Source: Elusimicrobiota bacterium (GTDB lineage Bacteria; Elusimicrobiota; Elusimicrobia; Elusimicrobiales; UBA9959). Taken from it: a stretch of DNA of 60,829 bases. The notes beneath the pieces are model-generated. The model was given only the letters and a program-made list of their open reading frames with translations. It ran no database searches and was not told where the DNA came from. Where the stretch lies: positions 1-60,829 of the forward strand of contig DMES01000033.1 of NCBI GenBank assembly GCA_003450815.1, read 5' to 3'. Both the position numbers and the translations under genes were made by a program. Below, piece after piece: positions 40,979 to 49,504 of the stretch (position 1 is its first letter; each line of letters begins with the position of its first letter).

Positions 40979-41356
40979 TTATTTTTTCTTGGCCAGGAGT
41001 TCTGCAACTTTATTTTGAAGATATGATATTTCCACAGTTTTACTCATAAACTCACGGCAGTTGGACTCCTGCTTGAAAAGGTCGCTCATACCCTTGTCAA
41101 AATAAGTTCCGGTAATCACAAATACCGGGATTGCGCGTGTATCTTCATCCGCCTGCAATTCGCGAAGCACTTCTATGCCGCCCACATCCGGCATCATCAC
41201 ATCGAGGAATATCACATCCGGCTTCAGGGCCTTGGCCTTTGTGATTCCTTCGCGCCCGTTGCCCGCTTCTTCAAGCATATAGCCCAGGTCCATGAAATAG
41301 TCGGCTATCATGCCCTTAAATTCGACATTATCGTCAATCACAAGTATAGTGCTCAT
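40979..41356 (-). CDS. Single-domain response regulator
   Basis: 125 residues, a CheY-like receiver domain only: acidic pocket VIDDN near the N-terminus, phospho-acceptor Asp in VIFLDVMMPDVGG (near 53), Thr in VITGTYF and Lys in MSKTVE. There is no output domain. It lies 128 bp downstream of a histidine kinase on the same strand, so it is the probable partner. How the signal is passed on is unknown. Confidence 0.92.
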   Translation of the reverse strand: MSTILVIDDNVEFKGMIADYFMDLGYMLEEAGNGREGITKAKALKPDVIFLDVMMPDVGGIEVLRELQADEDTRAIPVFVITGTYFDKGMSDLFKQESNCREFMSKTVEISYLQNKVAELLAKKK

Positions 41357-41484
41357 ATTACGATCCTCAATTGCCGCCGGTCCTTCAATGGCGCCGAACG
41401 GCGCTTCGCAAATATTTTATAAAAGTTTTCAACCAGAAAGCGAGTTTTGTCTGATGTTCCAGCTAGTAGCTCTAAATAAAAACC

Positions 41485-43596
41485 TCACTCAGGGGTTTTT
41501 ACTTCCTCCATCATCTTTTTTGAAACCGTGAAACGGAAATCGCTGCCCTTACCTACCTCCGACTCCACCCAGATCCTGCCTTTATGCAGTTCCACGGTCA
41601 TCTTGCATATGGCGAGTCCCAAGCCGACTCCCATGCTCTTATGCTCTTCCATTTGGGAATACTTCTCAAAAATCATCTGCCGCTTGTCCTCAGGAATACC
41701 TGGGCCGGTGTCCCTAACGCTGAAAAGAATATCGTCCGCGGTTTCCGAACAGGAAAGTGTTATACTGCCTCCGGAAAGCGTGAACTTGAGCGCATTACCC
41801 ACAAGATTGGTAATTACGCGCTCAAGAAGGACAGGATCCCCGCCAAAGGTAATCGGGGTGGCGGGCTGGGACGCATTCAAATGTATATTTCTTGGGCCCG
41901 CCACCGGGGCGTGATTTTCACACACTCTGGTTATAAGCGCTCCGGCGGACAGTTTCTCTATCTGGAGCACCATGGTACCGCGCTCAAGCTTAACGGTATT
42001 TAAAATATCGTCTATCATACCCCGCAGGCGCCTGGAAGAGTAGAGCACATTTTTAAAAAATTTATCCGTGGAAGGGGAGGGGGGGACTTTCCTCATCAGC
42101 AACTCGGCGTAGCCCTGTATGGTGGCAAGCGGAGCGCGCATATCGTGGGTGATCATGTGAAAAAAATCTTCCTTCGCCTTTTCAAGCTCCTTTTCGTGGC
42201 TTATGTCGCGGATAATAATTACGCGGCCGGGGCGCTTCAGAGTGGCCAGCATAAACTGGTTGGCTATTATACGAAAACTCTTCCGCACAACAGCCGCGAT
42301 GCTTGGAGGCGGGACCTCCAGCTCAGAGCGGTAAAATTTTTCATCAGATGCGCTCAATTTTAAAAACTCAGCGTAAAAAGCGATATCTTTTATAGCGCGC
42401 GGGATAAAGGTATCTGCCGCCATCCTTGGGATACCAAGCAGACTAAGAGCCGTCTGATTTGCATAGATCAGACCGCCCCGGTCGTCCACAAGCAGCACAC
42501 CATCGGGGATGGTATCAATAAGGGCCTGGGCTTTGTTCCTTTCCTCCACTATCTGGTTAAGCTGAAAAGCGCGGTAGGCCTGCAATTCCAGCATCATACG
42601 GTTTAAAATGCCGACCAATATTTTTATCTCGGGCCAGCCCTCCGCCGGTATTATCTTGTCAAGATGCTGGCTTTTAAGAAAGCCCTTCACTCCGCTAACC
42701 ATATTGTTGACGGGGTTTATAATGCGGTTGGAAATTAAAAATACCACAAAAAGCGTCATCGCAAATACCGCCAAAGCGAAAAATGAAAAGATCAGTATAA
42801 ATTTTTTCTGGCGGCCGTAAAGCTCGTCGTCCGTCTGCACGGACAGCGCTTCCCAGCCAAGTTTGCCCACGACCGAATAGGCGCCTGAATAGATCTTACC
42901 GGCAATATTAATGGAGTTAAGCCGCCCCATCCTGCCGCCGGAGCTGAATACACCAAGCAATGCAGCCGGATCCGGCGTGCCGCCGCGCAATTTCTGACAC
43001 GGCAACGCCCTTCCTTGTCCGTCGGCCAGCACAACGCCCCCTGTACGGCCTGTTTCCTGTGAATTTATTTTTGCCAGGAGCTTATCCATTAAAAAGTGGA
43101 TAACCGCTATCCGCCCGCCGGCCAGCGGATAGACCAACGGATAATAGGCGTGTTCTTTAAAACACAAGACATCCCCGCCGGAAACGATGCCGCTTTCCCG
43201 CGCTCTTTTTATCAGTTCGGTTTGATAAGACGCAAGAGGCCTGTCCGCCTTTACATTTTCACTCTGCTGGAAAAACAGTTCTTTACCGTCTTCCGCAAAC
43301 ACGCTAAGAGACATGATATCGGAATTAATGCGGGTGGCCTGGTTGATTATCTGGATGTCGTTGATATTTTTTTTGCTAAATGGATTTTTAATTTCGTCGA
43401 GCACCGCAATGTCTCTATTAACTCCCAGGAACCACTCCTCGACATTGGCGGCGGAAAGGCTTGAAATGCCCTTGTGGAGGTCGTAATAACTGGAAATAGA
43501 GGAATTATACTGATGGATATTCCAGGCCACCGACAGCAATAGCGGAGCCACAGCTATGCCCAGCAGTATAAGGAAAAACCTGGTGGTGAGTTTCAT
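41485..43596 (-). CDS. Membrane sensor histidine kinase with PAS domain
   Basis: 703 residues. An N-terminal helix, a periplasmic sensor region (about 30-265) resembling a Cache domain, a second helix (about 268-290), a HAMP-like linker and a PAS domain (DTIPDGVLLVDDRGGLIYANQTAL) are followed by HisKA with the phospho-His in MITHDMRAPLATIQGYAELL and HATPase motifs NLVGNALKFT, DTGPGIPED and GVGLGLAICK. Signal unknown. The single-domain regulator at 40979 lies just downstream and is a likely partner. Confidence 0.93.
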   Translation of the reverse strand: MKLTTRFFLILLGIAVAPLLLSVAWNIHQYNSSISSYYDLHKGISSLSAANVEEWFLGVNRDIAVLDEIKNPFSKKNINDIQIINQATRINSDIMSLSVFAEDGKELFFQQSENVKADRPLASYQTELIKRARESGIVSGGDVLCFKEHAYYPLVYPLAGGRIAVIHFLMDKLLAKINSQETGRTGGVVLADGQGRALPCQKLRGGTPDPAALLGVFSSGGRMGRLNSINIAGKIYSGAYSVVGKLGWEALSVQTDDELYGRQKKFILIFSFFALAVFAMTLFVVFLISNRIINPVNNMVSGVKGFLKSQHLDKIIPAEGWPEIKILVGILNRMMLELQAYRAFQLNQIVEERNKAQALIDTIPDGVLLVDDRGGLIYANQTALSLLGIPRMAADTFIPRAIKDIAFYAEFLKLSASDEKFYRSELEVPPPSIAAVVRKSFRIIANQFMLATLKRPGRVIIIRDISHEKELEKAKEDFFHMITHDMRAPLATIQGYAELLMRKVPPSPSTDKFFKNVLYSSRRLRGMIDDILNTVKLERGTMVLQIEKLSAGALITRVCENHAPVAGPRNIHLNASQPATPITFGGDPVLLERVITNLVGNALKFTLSGGSITLSCSETADDILFSVRDTGPGIPEDKRQMIFEKYSQMEEHKSMGVGLGLAICKMTVELHKGRIWVESEVGKGSDFRFTVSKKMMEEVKTPE

Positions 43597-43727
43597 AATA
43601 GTATTAATGGATATAATATAAAAAAAAAATTAAAAAGTCATTACTTTTGGATAAAAAAGCGGCAAAAACATTGCGGGGATTTAAGCGATAATTGTAACCG
43701 GATTTTGTTATTTGGTAACATAGGCAC

Positions 43728-45101
43728 ATGGACTTCATTCGTAATATCAGCCCGATAGACGGACGGTATTGGGCTATTACAGCGCCCCTGCGACCTTATT
43801 TTTCCGAAGCCGCCCTTATAAGCCGCCGCCTGGAAGCGGAATGCGCCTATCTGGAACTCCTGTGCGGCTGGCCCGGCACAGGCATACGGAAACTTACCTG
43901 CGCTGAGCGGCGCAAACTCGCCGCCATCTCGCAAGGGTCCCCTTCCGCGCTGAAAAAAATAAAAAAAACCGAGGCGAAAATCAACCATGACATGAAGGCG
44001 GTGGAATACCACCTTAAAGATGAACTGGAAGTCACCTCTATGAGCGGCCTGAAAGAACACGTCCATTTTGCCCTCACCTCAGAGGACATAAACAACATCG
44101 CCTATGCGCTTATGCTTTCGCAAGCCCTTTCCCGTGTACTGATACCGGAACTCAATGTCATAACCAAAAAACTTTCCGCGCTCGCAAACACCCACTCCCT
44201 TACGCCCCTGCTCGCCCGCACTCATGGTCAAAGCGCTGTGGGAACGACCTTTGGAAAGGAATTCCGTGTTTTTTCCGAACGACTGAAACGCCAGGTCTCC
44301 GGGCTTCGTACCCTTACCATCTCGGTAAAATTCAGCGGAGCCGCCGGTAATTATAACGCACATATGGCGGCATGGCCGGCCGTTGACTGGCTAAAATTCT
44401 CAGAGAAGCTGGTGAAAAACCTTAACACCGGACTTGAGATCAAGCTGACTTTAAACCGCTTCGCCACCCAGATAGACCCGCATGACACGTACGCCGAGCT
44501 TTTTGACAACCTGCGCCGGACAAACACCGTGCTGCTTAACCTGGTACAGGATCTGTGGCGCTACATAAGCGACGGGCTTATAATCCAGAAACCACTGGAG
44601 CGGGAAGTCGGGTCGTCCGCCATGCCGCAAAAGATTAATCCGATCCAATTTGAAAATGCCGAGGGCAATCTTGGACTAGCCAACGCCCTGGCCGGTTTTT
44701 TTTCCGCCAAACTGCCTGTTTCAAGGCTCCAGAGGGATTTATCTGATTCCACGGTGGAACGCAATTTCGGAACTGCCTTCGCCCATTGCCTTATAGCCTA
44801 CCGCTCCGTAATAGCCGGGCTTGAGCGCATGGCCGTCGACCCGGCGCGCTCCGCCGCAATGCTTTATGACTGCCCTGAAATTTATGCGGAAGGTATTCAA
44901 ACCATATTACGCAAGCACGGCTTTAATAAACCATACGAAACGCTGAAAAACCTTACTCGCGGTCGGGACATCGGCATGACGGACCTAAAAATATTCGTTG
45001 AAAAACTGGCGGTCAAACCGGCGGTTAAAGCGGAATTAAGGGCTATGCTTGCCAAACCTTACATCGGGCTGGCCGGAAACCTGGCCCTAATGGGAGATTA
45101 A
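43728..45101 (+). CDS. purB: Adenylosuccinate lyase
   Basis: 457 residues. It releases fumarate from adenylosuccinate and SAICAR in purine synthesis. The N-terminus IRNISPIDGRYW is that of the E. coli-type enzyme, and the family signature is SSAMPQKINPIQFENAEGN (about residue 295). Length matches the E. coli enzyme. It is divergent from the histidine kinase and one base upstream of purA, so the two AMP-branch enzymes are co-translated. Confidence 0.96.
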   Translation: MDFIRNISPIDGRYWAITAPLRPYFSEAALISRRLEAECAYLELLCGWPGTGIRKLTCAERRKLAAISQGSPSALKKIKKTEAKINHDMKAVEYHLKDELEVTSMSGLKEHVHFALTSEDINNIAYALMLSQALSRVLIPELNVITKKLSALANTHSLTPLLARTHGQSAVGTTFGKEFRVFSERLKRQVSGLRTLTISVKFSGAAGNYNAHMAAWPAVDWLKFSEKLVKNLNTGLEIKLTLNRFATQIDPHDTYAELFDNLRRTNTVLLNLVQDLWRYISDGLIIQKPLEREVGSSAMPQKINPIQFENAEGNLGLANALAGFFSAKLPVSRLQRDLSDSTVERNFGTAFAHCLIAYRSVIAGLERMAVDPARSAAMLYDCPEIYAEGIQTILRKHGFNKPYETLKNLTRGRDIGMTDLKIFVEKLAVKPAVKAELRAMLAKPYIGLAGNLALMGD

Positions 45102-45102
45102 T

Positions 45103-46131
45103 ATGCCGGTTGACATAATAGTTGGAGGACAAGCGGGAGATGAAGGAAAGGGCAAGATTTGCGCCTACCTGGCCTATACGGGTGATTACCATTATTCCAT
45201 AAAGGTCGGCGGCCCCAACGCCGGACATACCGTTTTCTTTAAAGACCGCATTTTCGCGCTTAAATCCATTCCGGCCGGTTTTGTAAACCAGAAAGCCAAA
45301 CTGGTGCTTGGAGCAGGCACCTATTTTATAACCGACTGGCTGCTGAAAGAGATGGCCGATACCGGCTCCGCCGACCGCGTTATCATAGATCCGAACGCCG
45401 TGGCTATAGAGCCCCGTCAGATGAAAAAGGAACGCGGCGACGCGCGCATGATGAATAATATTGGCAGCGTAGGCACAGGCTTGGGTGAAGCGGTAAAGGA
45501 AAGGATCGAGCGCAGGAAGATACGCTTCGCCAAAGACGAGCCGCGCCTCAAACCTTTTATTAAGGATGTCACCGGCCTGCTTAACAAATCCCTGCAGAGG
45601 GGAGAGAAGGTGCTTCTTGAAGGCACACAGGGCGTAAAGCTTTCCCTGCTGCACGGGGAATATCCCTTCGTCACCTCGCGCGACACCACCGCCTCAACTT
45701 TTCTGGCCGAAGCCGGTCTGGGGCCAAAATATGTGCGCGATGTCTACGCCATCTTCAAACCCTATGTTACCCGGGTGGGCCCCGGTCCTCTGGAGAAAGA
45801 AGTTAAAAATCCTGAAAAGCTTAAGCTACACCATACCAAAGGCCGGGAAGTGGGGTCGGTAAGCGGGCGCCTGCGGCGCATAGGGGAATTTGAGGAAAAG
45901 ACCGCTTTCAAAGCGGTGGCGATCAACTCCGCCACGCGCCTTGCGGTCACTCACATAGATTTATACGAGGGCGGAACCGCACCCGCTAAGCTTTCCGACA
46001 TAAAGGGTAAAGCCCGGATTTTTCTTGACAGGATAGAACGCCTTTCAAAAATTTATCCGTATCCTGAACTCTCCCTGGTTTCCTACGGCCCCGGGCTTAT
46101 GGATGTGCTGGATTTAAGGAAGTCGCGGTAA
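45103..46131 (+). CDS. purA: Adenylosuccinate synthetase, short archaeal-size form
   Basis: 342 residues; joins IMP and aspartate using GTP. Signature GGQAGDEGKGK (about 8-18) replaces the usual bacterial GAQWGDEGKGK. Further motifs: GPNAGHTV, GTGLGEAV, LLEGTQGVKLSLLHGEYPFVTSRDTT and SVSGRLRRIGEF. Bacterial enzymes normally have about 430 residues, whereas archaeal ones such as those of Pyrococcus have about 340. Both size and motif therefore point to the archaeal type, perhaps by old transfer. Starts one base after purB. Confidence 0.93.
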   Translation: MPVDIIVGGQAGDEGKGKICAYLAYTGDYHYSIKVGGPNAGHTVFFKDRIFALKSIPAGFVNQKAKLVLGAGTYFITDWLLKEMADTGSADRVIIDPNAVAIEPRQMKKERGDARMMNNIGSVGTGLGEAVKERIERRKIRFAKDEPRLKPFIKDVTGLLNKSLQRGEKVLLEGTQGVKLSLLHGEYPFVTSRDTTASTFLAEAGLGPKYVRDVYAIFKPYVTRVGPGPLEKEVKNPEKLKLHHTKGREVGSVSGRLRRIGEFEEKTAFKAVAINSATRLAVTHIDLYEGGTAPAKLSDIKGKARIFLDRIERLSKIYPYPELSLVSYGPGLMDVLDLRKSR

Positions 46132-46136
46132 CTACT

Positions 46137-46228
46137 TAGGTTCACGGTTCAGCGGTTCAACGGTTGAAAAGCATAAAGATCATGAATAAGATAACCGTGA
46201 ACCCTGAACCGCTGAACCTGATAACCTG
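46137..46228. repeat. Intergenic word-hairpin, class E
   Basis: The left arm TAGGTTCACGGTTCAGCGGT pairs with the right arm ACCCTGAACCGCTGAACCTG. It closely matches the element at 28480-28598. It separates purA from the acyl-CoA dehydrogenase gene. Confidence 0.83.
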
Positions 46229-46256
46229 AGCAATTACGATAAGTTAGGAGTTGACC

Positions 46257-47411
46257 ATGGATTACTTATTAACCGAACAGCAGATCATGACGCGCGATCT
46301 CGCCAAGAAAATAGCCGACGAAAAGATAAAGCCGGTCGCAGCGCATTATGACGAAACCGAGGAATTTGCCTGGCCGATAATGAAAATACTGGCCGACAGC
46401 GATCTTTTCGGCGTCTATATACCGGAGCAGTACGGCGGTCTGGGCGGCGGCATTCTGGATATGTGCCTGGTGACCGAGGAATTGTCCCGGGCCTGCGGCG
46501 GCATAGCGCTGGGGTTTGCAGGCACAGGCCTGGGTGCGATTCCTATACTGCTGTATGGTTCAGATGAGCAAAAGAAAAAATTCCTGCCCGATGTAGCCAA
46601 GGGGAAAAGACTAGCCGCTTTCTGTATAACCGAAGCCGAAGCCGGCTCGGACGCAGGCTCTATAAAAACCACCGCCAGGAAAGAAGGCGACCACTACATA
46701 TTGAACGGGACCAAGCAGTGGATAACGAATGCTGGAGAGGCGGAAATCTATACGGTAATAGCGATGACCGATAAGACAAAAGGCACAAGAGGCGCAAGCG
46801 CGTTCATCGTTGAAAAAGGCGCTAAGGGTATGGATTTCGGAAAGAAAGAAAAAAAGCTGGGGATACGCGCCTCCGCCACGCGGGAAGTTATATTCACAGA
46901 CTGCAGGGTCCCCGCCGCGAATCTCATCTCCAAAGAAGGCATGGGGTTTATCGTAGCGCTCAAGACATTCGACAATTCCAGGCCCGGAGTGGCGGCGCAG
47001 GCTATCGGCATCGCGCAGGGCGCGCTTGACCACGCCGTTGAATACGCAAGAACCCGCGTACAGTTCGGCCAGCCGATCTCGGGTTTCCAGGCCATACAGC
47101 ATATGCTGGCCGACATGGGCACGCAGGTGGAGGCGGCTCGCGCGCTGGTATACGCGACGGCCCGCATGGTGGACTCCGGCGCGAAGTCAGTGGCGAAAGA
47201 ATCCGCGATGGCCAAGCTTTTCGCGAGCGATGTCGCCATGAAAGTAACCACCGACGCAGTACAGATATTCGGCGGTTACGGCTACATGAGGGACTACCCG
47301 GTGGAGAAATACATGCGCGACGCGAAGATCACGCAGATTTACGAGGGCACAAGCCAGGTCCAGCGCAATGTAATAGCCGCGAACATGATAAAAGAAAGTC
47401 TAAAAAAGTGA
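46257..47411 (+). CDS. Acyl-CoA dehydrogenase (short-chain, butyryl-CoA type)
   Basis: 384 residues. FAD-dependent enzyme with signatures AFCITEAEAGSDAGSIKTTA, WITNAG, and the catalytic Glu in QIYEGTSQVQRNVIA. It passes electrons to the ETF encoded directly downstream. In fermenters the same enzyme usually runs towards acyl-CoA formation with a bifurcating ETF. The start is ATG 46257 after a TAGGAG site; an in-frame TTG two codons earlier is ignored. A stop-codon hairpin separates it from etfB. Confidence 0.95.
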   Translation: MDYLLTEQQIMTRDLAKKIADEKIKPVAAHYDETEEFAWPIMKILADSDLFGVYIPEQYGGLGGGILDMCLVTEELSRACGGIALGFAGTGLGAIPILLYGSDEQKKKFLPDVAKGKRLAAFCITEAEAGSDAGSIKTTARKEGDHYILNGTKQWITNAGEAEIYTVIAMTDKTKGTRGASAFIVEKGAKGMDFGKKEKKLGIRASATREVIFTDCRVPAANLISKEGMGFIVALKTFDNSRPGVAAQAIGIAQGALDHAVEYARTRVQFGQPISGFQAIQHMLADMGTQVEAARALVYATARMVDSGAKSVAKESAMAKLFASDVAMKVTTDAVQIFGGYGYMRDYPVEKYMRDAKITQIYEGTSQVQRNVIAANMIKESLKK

Positions 47412-47442
47412 AATATTGTGTGACAATATTTCACTTTTTTAG
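47400..47442. terminator. Perfect 20-bp hairpin containing the acyl-CoA dehydrogenase stop codon
   Basis: The arms 47400-47419 and 47423-47442 are complementary; the left arm includes the TGA stop and the right arm ends TTTTTT. It could attenuate transcription into etfB or protect the mRNA end. Confidence 0.8.
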
Positions 47443-47450
47443 CGCCCGGA

Positions 47451-47473
47451 TAAATTTTTGCCGCAAAAATTTA
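47451..47473. repeat. Perfect AT-rich palindrome (core TTTTTGCCGCAAAAA), copy 2
   Basis: Two 11-bp arms around one C. It ends 2 nt before the etfB ATG, exactly where a ribosome-binding site should be. The same core precedes the potassium-channel ATG at 16836-16862. Confidence 0.75.
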
Positions 47474-47475
47474 CA

Positions 47476-48258
47476 ATGAATATTATCGTTTGCATAAAAC
47501 AGGTGCCTAACACAACGGATGTCAGAATAGATCCGGTGACGAATACGCTTGTCCGGGAGGGAGTGGAAAGCGTTATTAATCCGTTTGACGCTTACGCGAT
47601 AGAGGAAGCTGTCCGCCTGAAAGAGCGTTTCGGCGGAAAAGTTACAGTCCTCACCATGGGGCCGCCGCAGGCTGAGAACGCGCTGAAAGAGGCTATCTCG
47701 CTCGGCTGCGACGAAGCTATTCTTGTAAGCGATAGAAAGTTCGCCGGCTCCGACACCTGGGCCACCAGCTACACGCTCTCATCCGCCATAAAAAAGATCG
47801 GCACCTTTGACGTTATCTTATGCGGGAAACAAGCCTCCGACGGCGATACCGCGCAGGTCGGCCCAGGGATATCCGCCCACCTGGACATACCGCAGGTCAC
47901 CTATGTAAAGAAGATAGAGGATATCTCCGCAAACGCAGCGAAAGTTGAGCGTATGACGGAAGAAGGCTACGACATTGTTGAAACCCCGCTACCCTGCCTT
48001 TTCACAGTTGTAAAAGAGATAAATACACCGCGCCTGCCCTCCCTGAAAGGAATGATACGGGCCAAGTCGGCAAAAGTGCTCAAATGGACCGCGGACGATA
48101 TAGAGGCGAATCCGGAATTACTGGGACTTGACGGCTCACCCACGCGAGTTGTGAAGATATTTACTCCCGCTCCGAGAAAAGGCGGCGAGATACTGAAAGG
48201 CGACACGGCGGATGTCGCCAAAGAACTGGTCGAGCTGCTGAAGGACGCGGTGAGATAA
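47476..48258 (+). CDS. etfB: Electron transfer flavoprotein beta subunit
   Basis: 260 residues. MNIIVCIKQVPNTTDVRIDP at the start, then GCDEAILVSDRKFAGSDTW, CGKQASDGDTAQVGPG and PCLFTVVKEINTPRLPS are EtfB signatures. The FAGSDTWATSYTL stretch is like clostridial, often bifurcating, EtfB proteins. The start is ATG 47476; upstream in-frame codons lie in the palindrome. There is no ribosome-binding site. It is followed one base later by etfA. Confidence 0.94.
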   Translation: MNIIVCIKQVPNTTDVRIDPVTNTLVREGVESVINPFDAYAIEEAVRLKERFGGKVTVLTMGPPQAENALKEAISLGCDEAILVSDRKFAGSDTWATSYTLSSAIKKIGTFDVILCGKQASDGDTAQVGPGISAHLDIPQVTYVKKIEDISANAAKVERMTEEGYDIVETPLPCLFTVVKEINTPRLPSLKGMIRAKSAKVLKWTADDIEANPELLGLDGSPTRVVKIFTPAPRKGGEILKGDTADVAKELVELLKDAVR

Positions 48259-48259
48259 G

Positions 48260-49465
48260 ATGGCTGATTCCATAACCATATTTCTGGATAAATGCACCGG
48301 TTGCACGCTCTGCGTAAAAGCATGTCCTTTCGGCGCCATACACATGGCAAATAAAAAAGCTGTCATTGACATGGCCGCCTGTACACTCTGCGGCGCGTGC
48401 GTTGAAACATGCAAATTTAGGGCAATAGAATTAAAAAAAGACACCGGCGGGAAAAAAGATCTTTCAAAATATAAAGACGTCTGGGTTTTCTGCGAACAGA
48501 AAAAAGGCGTAATACAGTCCATATCCTTTGAGCTTCTGGGCGAAGGCAGGAAACTGGCGGACAAACTTGGCGTTAAGCTCTGCGCGGTGATACTTGGAAG
48601 CGGCATAGAGTCCAAAATTGACGAACTGGCGGAGCGCGGCGCGGATAAGATCTATATATCGGACCATCCAGCCCTGGAATTCTATCAGGACGACCCGTAT
48701 ACGGAAGTTTTTGTGAGGCTCGTGCAAGAATATGCGCCTGAAGTAATACTTTGCGGCGCCACTACTATCGGACGAAGCCTTATCTCGCGCGTAGCCGTAA
48801 AGGTCAACGCCGGCCTGACCGCCGACTGCACGGGGCTGGACATTGACAAAAAAGAACGGATTCTGTTGCAGACCCGGCCGGCTTTCGGCGGCAATATAAT
48901 GGCGACAATTGTAACCCCCAATCACAGGCCGCAGATGGCGACGGTGCGGCACAAAGTGATGAAAGAGGCTGCGATAGACAAGTCGCACAAGGCGGAAGTT
49001 ATAAGGAAGAGCTATCCGGAAGAAGCGCTGAAATCGCGCACCCGGCTGATTGACATTGTGGCCGAGATAGAAGAAAACGTGAACCTGGCTGAGGCGGATA
49101 TTATAGTCTCGGGCGGAAGAGGACTAGGCGGGCCAGAACATTTTGCCATAATACGCGAACTCGCCAAAGCGCTAAATGCGGCTGTGGGGGCGTCCAGAGC
49201 CGCCGTAGACTCGGACTGGATCCCATACTCGCACCAAGTGGGGCAGACGGGCAAAACGGTGTGTCCTAAGCTCTACATTGCGTGCGGCATCTCGGGCCAA
49301 ATCCAGCACCTGATAGGCATGCAGTCCTCAAAAGTTATTGTGGCCATCAACAAAGACCCCGACGCGCCCATTTTCAAAGTAGCCACCTACGGCATAGTCG
49401 GCGATATCTTTGACATAGTTCCCGCCCTAACCAAAGAATTCCAACGCGTCCTCAATAAGGTATAA
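48260..49465 (+). CDS. etfA: Electron transfer flavoprotein alpha subunit with N-terminal two-cluster ferredoxin domain
   Basis: 401 residues. Residues 1-60 hold two [4Fe-4S] motifs (CTGCTLCVKACP and CTLCGACVETCK). The rest is EtfA with the FAD-binding region GASRAAVDSDW, SHQVGQTGKTVCPKLYIACG and ISGQIQHLIGM. EtfA with such a ferredoxin head is known from CarE of caffeyl-CoA reductase in Acetobacterium and from the lactate dehydrogenase/ETF complex, both electron-bifurcating. With the adjacent acyl-CoA dehydrogenase and EtfB this suggests a ferredoxin-coupled bifurcating complex. The last step is inference. Confidence 0.95.
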   Translation: MADSITIFLDKCTGCTLCVKACPFGAIHMANKKAVIDMAACTLCGACVETCKFRAIELKKDTGGKKDLSKYKDVWVFCEQKKGVIQSISFELLGEGRKLADKLGVKLCAVILGSGIESKIDELAERGADKIYISDHPALEFYQDDPYTEVFVRLVQEYAPEVILCGATTIGRSLISRVAVKVNAGLTADCTGLDIDKKERILLQTRPAFGGNIMATIVTPNHRPQMATVRHKVMKEAAIDKSHKAEVIRKSYPEEALKSRTRLIDIVAEIEENVNLAEADIIVSGGRGLGGPEHFAIIRELAKALNAAVGASRAAVDSDWIPYSHQVGQTGKTVCPKLYIACGISGQIQHLIGMQSSKVIVAINKDPDAPIFKVATYGIVGDIFDIVPALTKEFQRVLNKV

Positions 49466-49504
49466 AGTAAAAAAAGGCAGCAGGAGCCTTTTACATAAGA
49501 ATCC

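Noticed and set aside
41357..41484. Regulatory element between the histidine kinase and response regulator
   Set aside because: A short GGCGCC...GGCGC stem is present but no promoter, terminator T run or repeat class could be supported.
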